Below are positions 18,133 to 26,013 of a stretch of 64,000 nt of DNA, piece after piece. The notes under the pieces were generated by a model. The model had not been told where the DNA came from and made no database searches. It saw nothing but the letters and a program-made list of their open reading frames with translations. The position numbers and the translations under genes are program-made. This stretch comes from Fibrobacter sp. (GTDB lineage Bacteria > Fibrobacterota > Fibrobacteria > Fibrobacterales > Fibrobacteraceae): positions 1 through 64,000 of the forward strand of contig JAFXRC010000028.1 in NCBI GenBank assembly GCA_017526585.1. Direction: 5' to 3'. Each line of letters starts with the position of its first letter. Positions within the stretch are counted from its first letter, which is position 1.

Positions 18133-21100
18133 ATGAAGTTTAATGCTAAAATTTTTGCATTGGTTTTTGGGCTATTCTCTTTTGTGCCGACTTTTGCTGT
18201 CGATACCCTTCAGGTGTTTGCAATCCGCGTGCAGTTCGCCGAAGAATCCCCTGACAACAGTTTGACCACGGGAACGGGACTTTTTGATTCGGACAAGAAC
18301 AAGAAGGGCGACTACAAGTTGGACCCGGTGGGCAAACGCAACAGCGTTCCCTACTGGAAAAAGCATTTTGAATTTGCGAATGCCTACTTTAACAAGGCGA
18401 GTGGAGGCAATGTCGTCATCACGTCGAGGATTTTTCCAGAGTCATCGAGCGCTTACAAGTTGAAAAAGCAGATTATTGACTACAACCGTACGAGTAAGAT
18501 GAAGGGCGAAAAAACGGCGGAATTCGATGAGGCTCGCAGCCAAGACTATCTGCATTTCATTTACGACGCGGTAATGACCGCACACACGAGTGGCGAATCC
18601 CCGTTTAGCATACCGCTTCCGAAAAGTCCGAATGTAAAACGTGCTTACATGATTATTCATGCGGGGGCAAGCCGCCTGGTCGATGGCGGTAGCATGGGAA
18701 CGCGCGGTGCCGATACTCCGGGCGACTTTATGGATGTGTACATTGATGAATCTGCCTGGCAGTATCTGCCCGATACGCTTGAAGGTGCTGTGCTTGAAAA
18801 AGTGAGCAAGGATTCTTCAGTGGTCAAGGGAATGGTGCTAAAGGACGCCGCCATCGATACGCTCCGCTCGATCATGATCACGAGCGAGACCGCTTCGCAG
18901 GATGGACTGAACTGGGGTGTGAACGGAATTATCGTGAACCAGATTGCGCGTGAACTGGGACTTCCGAATACCTACGATGTGGTTAAGGGAATTAGCCGCT
19001 TGGGCTACTACGACATGATGGACTTTGCGGGTTATAACGCGGGCAATGGATTCCTGCCGTCGATGCCTGCGGCGTGGGAACGAGCCTATATGGGTTGGAC
19101 CCAGGTGAAGGAAGTTCGCCCCGTGGCAGGTAAACCCGTGACGGTCGATATTGCCGCGGCGGGAACCGGCAAGGGTGTTGAAATCGTAAAGGTTCCCTTG
19201 AGTGCAAGCGAATACCTGCTGATTGAAAACCGCCAGCGCAGCTGGAACAAGGACGGCGAAGTCTCTGTGACTCTTGGCGACCCCGATGAAAGCTCCGATA
19301 CCCTAATCAAGACGGTGCCGGTCGACAGCCTGAATTTGGTGTTCGAGGATAGCGTATGCACCGATGGTAAGTGCAAGAAGAATACCAAGAAGGCAAGTGG
19401 CATTATTCTGGACATGAGCAGTTTTGATGCGGGACTCCCTGCAAGCGGCATTGTGGTGTGGCGCGTGAACGACTGGTACCTGCGCGAAACGCTTGAATAT
19501 GGTATTGCAAACTTCTGGGGTGGCGACACCCTGCGTGACCATCAGTTTGGCATCGGTATGATTGAAGCCGACGGAATCCTGAGCATCGGTAAGACTTTCA
19601 AGAATGCGTTGGGCGAAGATACTTATGATTACGGTTCCGGAACGGACCTGTTGCCGCACCTGCGCCAACCCGCTAAGGATTCGAAACAGAAGTTCGATAC
19701 GGTGAAGACGATCGGTGCTACAGGGTATGCGAACACCATGACGACGCAGGGTGGCTACACCGGCATCAAAATTTCTGTCAGTGTGCCCAAGAAGGCTCGC
19801 AAAGAAAAGACGGCGAATGCGTTTATGGGTGATAGTGTCATAAATTTTGCTGCGCTTTCGATTAGCGTGACCATCAGCATTGATGACGGCAGCATCGACG
19901 GATCGCAGTTCCCGCGCAATGTAGGCTTGGCTTCTGCGGTGCGTGGGGCAGTGTTTGTGGATGACCCCGAAAACGAAGGCGAAAAGCTCTTGGTGGTGGG
20001 CGCCATGGACGGAACGCTTCAGGTGTTCAATGCTCTCGGTGACACGCTGTTCCCGGCAGATACGGTTGTCAAGCAGAAGACGATTTCCCGCGATGGTGCC
20101 GAGCGTGAAGTGCCGCTGTACCGCATTGGAGCAAGCTACGGTCCGCTTGTCGGCATGGCGAGCGATGGCAAGGATGTGTTTAGCCTGCACAAGAACATGC
20201 TCGTGAAGACGAGCTTTGTGGGAGGGCTTCCGACGCAGGAAGCGATTGCTGTAGATTCTGCGACGGCGGGGCCGATTGTCTATGACGGCTATGTTTATTT
20301 TGCAGACCGAAAAGGTAGTGCGAAGGTTAGCACGGCAAAGATGGAGAAGGAAAAGCCGACCACGGAATCCAATGTTGATTTGAGCGATGTCGTGGACATG
20401 GCATATTGCGGTCACGATCTTCCCGGTTCGGGTGATGGAACAGATCTGTTTGCGTATGTGACGGCAGATGGTCGTCTTGTTCTTCCTTCACGCGGTATCA
20501 ATGAAAAATTGAATGGCAAAAAAGATGAGTCTTGGCGCGTTGCCTGTACTGATTTGGGAAGAGACGGAAAAATGATTGCGACTGCAGTCGGTAGCCGCGG
20601 GTCGGTTGCTGCGGTGAATCTTGATACTGAGAAGTCCCTCTGGACCAAGTCCTATAAGCGAGGTGCCGCAGGTTCTAGTGGTCTGAAGGACGAAACTTCC
20701 GGCATCGCGATAGGTGATGTCAACGGCGACGGCTACCCCGAAGTAGTATTCTTGGGAGACAACCTGGTGTATGCTCTTGACCGTTCGGGACTCCCCATAG
20801 CGGGCTTCCCGGTGAAAATTTCACGCGGCTTGCCAGTCTTTGGGTTCTTCAGCGACCCCGTGATTGTCGATGTGACGGGTGATGATGTCCCTGAAATCCT
20901 AGTGCCGAGTAGCGATGGACTTGTCTATGCGATTAACGGCAAGGGAAAACTTTTGACGGATGGATTCCCCATGGCGGCGGGTAGCTTTGAATATATCGAT
21001 TCAACAAATATCATTCAACCTATGAGTATTTTTGTTGCAAACGCCGTTTCTGATAAAAAGTCGAATGGCCCGGAGCTCTATGCGCTCCATCGTAACAGCT

Positions 21101-21528
21101 TGTCGGCATTCCGTCTGCGCAGGGCATCTGATGACGCCGCCGAATCGGCTGCGGCGTGGACGCTTCCGGCGGGTGGTAACGAACGTACCGGTTTCTTTGA
21201 TGCTTCCAAGTTGGATGATGTGAAGAAGGTTGCTGCTAAGGATGAAATTTCGGAGTTCTTCATGTTCCCGAATCCGGTCCGTGGAGGAAGCGCGAAGGCT
21301 CGCTTTGAAATCGGTGCTCCCGCCAAGAATGCGACGCTTGAACTCTACGACATTACGGGACTCTGCGTGTTTAAGGCGAAGATGAGCGACCTGGAGCAGG
21401 GCCGCAACCAGTTCGAAAAACTCGACCTGAAACACTTGGGCTCTGATGTTTACACCGCGCGTCTCAAGGTAAAGTTCGAAAGTGGCAAAACCAAGCAGAA
21501 ACTCTACCGCGTCGGCGTGGTGAAATAG
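18133..21528 (+). CDS. M6-peptidase-like surface protein with destroyed zinc motif
   Basis: The 1131-residue protein has a Sec signal peptide (ending PTFA), an M6 (immune inhibitor A-like) region (about 25-450), a propeller-like region with FG-GAP/PQQ-like repeats (about 590-960: GDVNGDGYPEVVFL, DVTGDDVPEILVPSSDG) and a C-terminal T9SS type A-like sorting domain (MFPNPVRGG, then LYDITGLCVFKAK). In M6 enzymes the zinc site reads HExxHxLGLPDLYD; here bases 18937-18951 encode N-Q-I-A-R at 269-273, followed by ELGLPNTYD. Both zinc histidines and the catalytic Glu are replaced while the flanks are conserved, so it is predicted not to be a protease. It may act in binding or adhesion. It lies among FISUMP genes. 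Confidence 0.82.
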   Translation: MKFNAKIFALVFGLFSFVPTFAVDTLQVFAIRVQFAEESPDNSLTTGTGLFDSDKNKKGDYKLDPVGKRNSVPYWKKHFEFANAYFNKASGGNVVITSRIFPESSSAYKLKKQIIDYNRTSKMKGEKTAEFDEARSQDYLHFIYDAVMTAHTSGESPFSIPLPKSPNVKRAYMIIHAGASRLVDGGSMGTRGADTPGDFMDVYIDESAWQYLPDTLEGAVLEKVSKDSSVVKGMVLKDAAIDTLRSIMITSETASQDGLNWGVNGIIVNQIARELGLPNTYDVVKGISRLGYYDMMDFAGYNAGNGFLPSMPAAWERAYMGWTQVKEVRPVAGKPVTVDIAAAGTGKGVEIVKVPLSASEYLLIENRQRSWNKDGEVSVTLGDPDESSDTLIKTVPVDSLNLVFEDSVCTDGKCKKNTKKASGIILDMSSFDAGLPASGIVVWRVNDWYLRETLEYGIANFWGGDTLRDHQFGIGMIEADGILSIGKTFKNALGEDTYDYGSGTDLLPHLRQPAKDSKQKFDTVKTIGATGYANTMTTQGGYTGIKISVSVPKKARKEKTANAFMGDSVINFAALSISVTISIDDGSIDGSQFPRNVGLASAVRGAVFVDDPENEGEKLLVVGAMDGTLQVFNALGDTLFPADTVVKQKTISRDGAEREVPLYRIGASYGPLVGMASDGKDVFSLHKNMLVKTSFVGGLPTQEAIAVDSATAGPIVYDGYVYFADRKGSAKVSTAKMEKEKPTTESNVDLSDVVDMAYCGHDLPGSGDGTDLFAYVTADGRLVLPSRGINEKLNGKKDESWRVACTDLGRDGKMIATAVGSRGSVAAVNLDTEKSLWTKSYKRGAAGSSGLKDETSGIAIGDVNGDGYPEVVFLGDNLVYALDRSGLPIAGFPVKISRGLPVFGFFSDPVIVDVTGDDVPEILVPSSDGLVYAINGKGKLLTDGFPMAAGSFEYIDSTNIIQPMSIFVANAVSDKKSNGPELYALHRNSLSAFRLRRASDDAAESAAAWTLPAGGNERTGFFDASKLDDVKKVAAKDEISEFFMFPNPVRGGSAKARFEIGAPAKNATLELYDITGLCVFKAKMSDLEQGRNQFEKLDLKHLGSDVYTARLKVKFESGKTKQKLYRVGVVK

Positions 21529-21537
21529 GGGGTAACC

Positions 21538-22434
21538 ATGAGCATGTCAAAATGGAGCTTTGTGGCGTTGGTCTTGTTCTCAATGAACTTGATTGCCTGT
21601 ACCGCAGAGGGGGAGCCTGTCGATATGACTCCAATTCGTCCGAGTGACGAGGAATGGAATAATACTAAGAACTCTAGTGTGAACGACTTGTCTAGTTCTT
21701 CGGAAGAATCCGGAACTGAAAAGACGACGCTTCGGGATTTTGTCGAAATGGTTGATTTCCCCGCAAGCCTCTTTACTCGCGGCAATGTGGAGTATAAGGT
21801 GTCTGCTTATTCCATCGGCAAGACCGAGGTGACGCAAGGACTTTATCGTAAAGTGATGGGTGGTATTGCTAAGGAAGATTCGCTGGGCGACGATTACCCT
21901 GTTTTTAATGTGAACTGGTATGACGCCATTCTTTTCTGCAATGCGTTGTCCAAGAAGGCGGGGCTTGATACGGCTTATATCTACGAGCTTGATACTAAAA
22001 GCGAAACGCTTAAAAATTTGTCTGTAAAGTATGATGCAGACGCCGTTCGCCTTCCGACTGAAATGGAATGGGAAATTGCTGCGCGTGCCGGTACCTCGAC
22101 TACCTATTATTGGGATACGGATGTCGCTTCGAATTATGCGTATTATGCACAACATAAGGGTCCGGTTGCCGTGGCGGGCTACGTACCCAATGCGGCGGGC
22201 TTGTACGACATGGCAGGAAATGTTGCCGAATGGGTGGGAGACTGGTTTGGAGCGTACCCGACCGAATCTCAAGTCAATTATACGGGACCTGCCGATGGAA
22301 ACTACAAATGTGTCCGTGGCGGAGGATGGTCGGATAAGGTCGTTGCACTCGCTTCTTCCGAACGCGATAAAAAGGTTCCCGAATACCGAAGCCAAAAGCT
22401 CGGATTTAGAATTGTGTATTCTGTCGGCTTTTAG
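21538..22434 (+). CDS. FGE/SUMF1-like lipoprotein lacking catalytic cysteines
   Basis: The 298-residue protein has a lipoprotein signal (MNLIAC), a short serine linker (LSSSSEESG) and a formylglycine-generating-enzyme-fold domain (about 75-297): YSIGKTEVTQGLYRKV, VNWYDAILFCNALS, VRLPTEMEWEIAARAG, LYDMAGNVAEWVGDW, RGGGW and GFRIV. True FGEs need a C-terminal cysteine pair for copper-dependent oxidation of sulfatase cysteines; those cysteines are absent, so this is probably a binding or structural member. It starts nine bases after the M6-like gene and is likely cotranscribed with it. The serine linker resembles those of FISUMP lipoproteins. Confidence 0.88.
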   Translation: MSMSKWSFVALVLFSMNLIACTAEGEPVDMTPIRPSDEEWNNTKNSSVNDLSSSSEESGTEKTTLRDFVEMVDFPASLFTRGNVEYKVSAYSIGKTEVTQGLYRKVMGGIAKEDSLGDDYPVFNVNWYDAILFCNALSKKAGLDTAYIYELDTKSETLKNLSVKYDADAVRLPTEMEWEIAARAGTSTTYYWDTDVASNYAYYAQHKGPVAVAGYVPNAAGLYDMAGNVAEWVGDWFGAYPTESQVNYTGPADGNYKCVRGGGWSDKVVALASSERDKKVPEYRSQKLGFRIVYSVGF

Positions 22435-22446
22435 GTCGCTTTTGTC

Positions 22447-22469
22447 TCGTTTCTGACCTTCTGAAACGA
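22447..22469 (+). terminator. Possible terminator hairpin
   Basis: TCGTTTC (22447-22453) pairs perfectly with GAAACGA (22463-22469); a T-rich stretch begins some ten bases later. AT-richness and the gap before the T-run make it weak. It lies in the 66 bases between the FGE-like and NlpE-like genes. Confidence 0.4.
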
Positions 22470-22500
22470 ACATTCATTTCCTTTTTACTAAATTGAAAAT

Positions 22501-23028
22501 ATGACGAAAACAAACGCCGTATTTTCTTTTTTTGCGTTAAGGGCTTTACCTTTCCTTGCCATGGTTTCTTTTGTGGCTTGTGGAACCGAAGAAAAGTCCG
22601 AACCCCTTCCCGATCTTCCCCCGATTGAAATTCCGAAGGAAGTGCCTGGTCTCTATTCGGGCCGCCTGCCCTGTGACGATTGTACTAGTCGCATGGTGCG
22701 CATGACCCTTGGCGAAGACAATACTGTCGAAGCCGTGCAAGTTGTCCTGCGCGATACGATGACGACCGATACGCTCAGAGGAACGTATGTAGTGACCGAC
22801 AGTACCATCAAGGTATCGCTTTCCGAAGACAAGTTACATTGGAATTTTAAGCGTGCCAAGTTTGGCAACTTGACTTATATGACCGCCGCAGGAACCATCT
22901 ATGAGGACGAAGATGGAATGACCGCGGATTTGATCCACATCTTCAAGGCTAAAAAGCCGACGCCCAAGACGGTTTCGGATTCTTCAAAATCTGAAATGCC
23001 TGATTCAGCAGCGGCGCCGAAGGAGTAG
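22501..23028 (+). CDS. NlpE-like lipoprotein
   Basis: The 175-residue protein has a signal sequence with lipobox (VSFVAC) and an NlpE N-terminal-type beta-barrel domain (about 45-150) with the diagnostic GLYSGRLPCDDCTS segment (CxxC) and the later GTYVVTDSTIKV strand pair. In enterobacteria NlpE signals surface contact and envelope stress through Cpx; no Cpx-type kinase is visible here. The C-terminal 25 residues are a charged tail. Its stop is followed after one base by the LytTR regulator start, so the two are coupled. Confidence 0.85.
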   Translation: MTKTNAVFSFFALRALPFLAMVSFVACGTEEKSEPLPDLPPIEIPKEVPGLYSGRLPCDDCTSRMVRMTLGEDNTVEAVQVVLRDTMTTDTLRGTYVVTDSTIKVSLSEDKLHWNFKRAKFGNLTYMTAAGTIYEDEDGMTADLIHIFKAKKPTPKTVSDSSKSEMPDSAAAPKE

Positions 23029-23029
23029 T

Positions 23030-23797
23030 ATGCAGTGCAGCGCCCTTGTCATTGACGATGAACCTCTTGCCCGCAAGCGAATGATTTCGCTTTTGGAACC
23101 GTATTCTTCTGAAATCGAAATTCTTGGAGAGGCGGGTTCTGGTGCCCAGGCAATCAAGATGATTCATGAGACACTTCCCGACGTGGTGTTTCTCGATATT
23201 CAGATGCCCGATATGGATGCTTTCGAGGTGTTGCACTCGCTTTCGGCTAATGATGTGCCGCTTGTGATTTTTACGACGGCTTACGATAACTTTGCGCTCA
23301 AGGCGTTCGATGAAAATACGGTCGACTATTTGCTAAAGCCTGTAGATCCTGATCGTCTGGCGGTCTCTATTGAAAAGCTTCGCCGGCAGATTCCGCAGGT
23401 GGACGATACGACGGTTCCGCCCGGTTTTAGCTGGGAAAAACTTTGCAACCTGGTTGATATGAGTGCGCTCTATTTGCAGCGCCTGCAGGTCAAGGTGGGT
23501 GACCGTATCGTGTTCGTGAACCTCGACGAAGTTATCCGCTTCCATAGCGAAGAAAAGTATACGACGGTCTATACGGTGAATGGCCAGTATGTGATTGACA
23601 CTCCGCTGGTGGAACTCGAAAAGAAACTGGATCCGAGACACTTTACGCGTGTTCATCGTTCGCACATCGTGGCAATCGACTACATTGCTGAATGTCGCAA
23701 GGGCGACGCGGGGCGTATGGTTATGGTGCTTCGCGACAAGGCGGCGACGCAGCTCATTGTCAGTCGCTCGCTGGTGAAAAAAATCAGAAGCCTGTAG
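23030..23797 (+). CDS. LytTR-family response regulator
   Basis: The 255-residue protein has a receiver domain (1-120; acidic pocket D9/D10, phospho-acceptor D56 in FLDIQMPD, Lys in LLKPVDPD) and a LytTR DNA-binding domain (about 150-255; IRFHSEEKYTTVY, FTRVHRSHIVAID). Start ATG 23030 follows GAAGGAG, which lies in the end of the NlpE-like gene. No histidine kinase is adjacent, so it is an orphan within this window. Coupling to an NlpE-like lipoprotein suggests, as inference, a role in envelope or surface responses. Confidence 0.95.
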   Translation: MQCSALVIDDEPLARKRMISLLEPYSSEIEILGEAGSGAQAIKMIHETLPDVVFLDIQMPDMDAFEVLHSLSANDVPLVIFTTAYDNFALKAFDENTVDYLLKPVDPDRLAVSIEKLRRQIPQVDDTTVPPGFSWEKLCNLVDMSALYLQRLQVKVGDRIVFVNLDEVIRFHSEEKYTTVYTVNGQYVIDTPLVELEKKLDPRHFTRVHRSHIVAIDYIAECRKGDAGRMVMVLRDKAATQLIVSRSLVKKIRSL

Positions 23798-23846
23798 ATG
23801 AATTAAGAAGTTATCTGCTTGGACATAGGTAAGGAAGGGGAACAAC

Positions 23847-24554
23847 ATGAAAAATGCATTTGGTGCATTTGCTGCGTGCTTTGCTGTATCTGCATTACGA
23901 GCTCTTGCGGGTTGCGCTTCTGGACGCCTACCGCTTAAAGCATAGTGAAATCGACAAGCTCGGCAAAGACCAACGGTTATTACAATGTCCGTTGCATAGC
24001 CTACCCATCCTTTGTGAAGTCCGTGAAGGACCTGCCGGCTTGCGATCCGTCGTTGAAGAATCCGCCGGAACTGATTTACGTGTTTGACGAAAAGGAAAAC
24101 TACCGCTGCTATCCGGATGAAAAGAAATGGCTTCCGGACTTTACTGAATCCTGTACCACTGCCGGAAAGACAATTGTCTTCGACAATACCATGATGGTTT
24201 GCGAAGATAGAATTTGGCAGTACGCCGATGTCAGCTATTCGCCCGAAGAATGCGATTCAGAGAACAAGGGAAAGATCCTAGTTTTCAATGGGGAAAAATA
24301 CGCTTGCAGCGGTTCTAGGTGGCGTCGATTCACCGATTTGGAAGATACCTTGGGTATTTGCAATGACCGCAAGTCCGGCACATTCGATACGCTGTATACC
24401 GGCAGCACCATAATGGACGGCTTCGGAAAGCTATAATCAGTTTGACAAGATAAAAATGGCAATAGAAGTAACTGTTGCTGAAAATCTTAAAAGACAAAAC
24501 AATCAGTATAAATACACACTGGCGCCGGTTCGCTGTGTTAAGGACGACGAATGA
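23847..24554 (+). pseudogene. Broken FISUMP-type lipoprotein gene
   Basis: ATG 23847 after AAGGGGAACAAC opens a lipoprotein signal (MKNAFGAFAACFAV, then ALAGC) that stops at TAG 23943. The reading continues in another frame from GTG 23945 to 24436 as the Cys/Trp module region typical of FISUMP proteins (ELIYVFDEKENYRCYPDEKKW, then GKILVFNGEKYACSGSRW). A third frame to TGA 24552 ends in APVRCVKDDE, the FISUMP terminus. Nearly the whole FISUMP domain, including the CP.GWH.P motif, is missing. At least two frame breaks plus a deletion point to a decayed gene; sequencing error could explain a shift but not the missing domain. Confidence 0.75.
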
Positions 24555-24608
24555 CGCTGTAATTTTCTAAATTACTACTGAATTTCTTGTCTTTAATTGC
24601 GGATTTGT

Positions 24609-26012
24609 ATGGAAAAGGAAAACAAGTCGTTTTCGTGGAAGAAGTTTGTGAAGGGACTCCTTCGGGAAATCATTGTCCCGGTGGCGCTCGCGTTGATTGT
24701 GATTCAGTATGTGATTCAGGCGTTCCAGATTCCGAGCGGATCGATGGAAGATACGTTGCATACGGGCGACTTTTTGCTGGGGCTCAAGTTCACCTACGGT
24801 TCTCCGATTCCTTTTAGCAACCAGAAGTTTCCGGGATACGCCTATCCGGCTCCGGGCGATGTGGTGATTTTCCGTTACCCTGGTGAGCCCGAATACCCCG
24901 ATGGCAATCCTGAGCGTTACACGCACCTTTTTAACGCCCTGATGTTTGGTAACCTCTACTGGGATCATCGGCCACTCGATGGGCAACCGCATCTGGTGCA
25001 CTATGCCGATGGTCCGAAGGACTACATCAAGCGTTGCGTTGCTGTGAGTGGCGATACGGTGGCTGTCCACAAGGGACGCCTCTATGTGAATGGGGTGCTG
25101 CAGGACACGCTGCCCGGTCGCGGCAAGTATACGGCTGCTGTGCGCACTTATTCTCCGCGTGACGAACGCGACGCCTTCGTGGTGCCTTCGGTCGGGGATA
25201 CCTTCGATGTGGCGAGCCTTCCGCTTGAAAAGCTGTGGTGGTTGCGTTCGCTCGTGGCGCAAGAAAATCCCGACGAACCGGTGGAATTGGAAATTTCTCT
25301 GTGGAAGGACTCTGTCGAAGTCAATAACTACGATTTCGAAGATTTCAAGATTCCTGTCGAGAACGACCGTGGCTTAGCGATCAATGAGTTGTTCCGCCGC
25401 AACCACACCGTGGTTCAGCAGCGACTGACTCAGGGTGATACGGTTTCGGGCGTGATGTCTTTTGCCTACTTTAAGGAACTTTCCCGCATCGGTTATTTGC
25501 CGATGATCGACCCGAATCTTCGCGGCGGGTTTATGCGCCCGGTCAGCTATATGGCGTTCGAAGGCTCGCTCTTGCGTGACTTGGAAGGTAACGTGGCGCT
25601 TCTGAACAAGGCGGAAGAGGATAGCGCTGGCACCGTAGAAACCATTGAGGTTGATGCCCCACAAGACGGTGGCTCCACGGTCGAGGGCATGGCGGGCGAT
25701 ACGCTCGATGCGCAGGCAAAGTCCAAGTTTGAAATTCGTCGCCGCCTGCTTCTGGGCGGGCGCCCGCTTGAGACCTATGTGGTCAAGACACCGCAGTTCT
25801 TCATGATGGGTGACAATCGCGACAACTCCGCCGATAGCCGCTACTGGGGCTTTGTCTCGCTCCGGAACATCCGCGCGAAGGCTTTTGTAATTTACTTCTC
25901 GTTCGAAAACGATGACGAGGCGTTCTCCCTGAAGAATCCGTTTACCTGGTGGCGACTTCCGTTCCGCATTCGCTGGGGTCGCCTTGGAAAGATTATCCAG
26001 ATGATTGACTAA
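24609..26012 (+). CDS. lepB: Signal peptidase I
   Basis: The 467-residue enzyme removes signal peptides from exported proteins at the inner membrane. One N-terminal transmembrane helix (about 20-40) precedes the catalytic Ser45 in PSGSMEDTL; the general-base Lys141 lies in YIKRCVAVSGD, and box E (MMGDNRDNSADSRYWG) is near residue 400. Between boxes D and E lies an insertion of more than 200 residues, making the protein much longer than the E. coli enzyme; large insertions here also occur in Bacteroidetes-type enzymes. Start ATG 24609 is preferred to TTG 24597. The next gene begins one base after the stop. Confidence 0.94.
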   Translation: MEKENKSFSWKKFVKGLLREIIVPVALALIVIQYVIQAFQIPSGSMEDTLHTGDFLLGLKFTYGSPIPFSNQKFPGYAYPAPGDVVIFRYPGEPEYPDGNPERYTHLFNALMFGNLYWDHRPLDGQPHLVHYADGPKDYIKRCVAVSGDTVAVHKGRLYVNGVLQDTLPGRGKYTAAVRTYSPRDERDAFVVPSVGDTFDVASLPLEKLWWLRSLVAQENPDEPVELEISLWKDSVEVNNYDFEDFKIPVENDRGLAINELFRRNHTVVQQRLTQGDTVSGVMSFAYFKELSRIGYLPMIDPNLRGGFMRPVSYMAFEGSLLRDLEGNVALLNKAEEDSAGTVETIEVDAPQDGGSTVEGMAGDTLDAQAKSKFEIRRRLLLGGRPLETYVVKTPQFFMMGDNRDNSADSRYWGFVSLRNIRAKAFVIYFSFENDDEAFSLKNPFTWWRLPFRIRWGRLGKIIQMID

Positions 26013-26013
26013 T

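Noticed and set aside
24437-24608. Separate small gene between the broken FISUMP gene and lepB
   Set aside because: The only coding signal is the FISUMP terminus APVRCVKDDE, best read as the end of the pseudogene.
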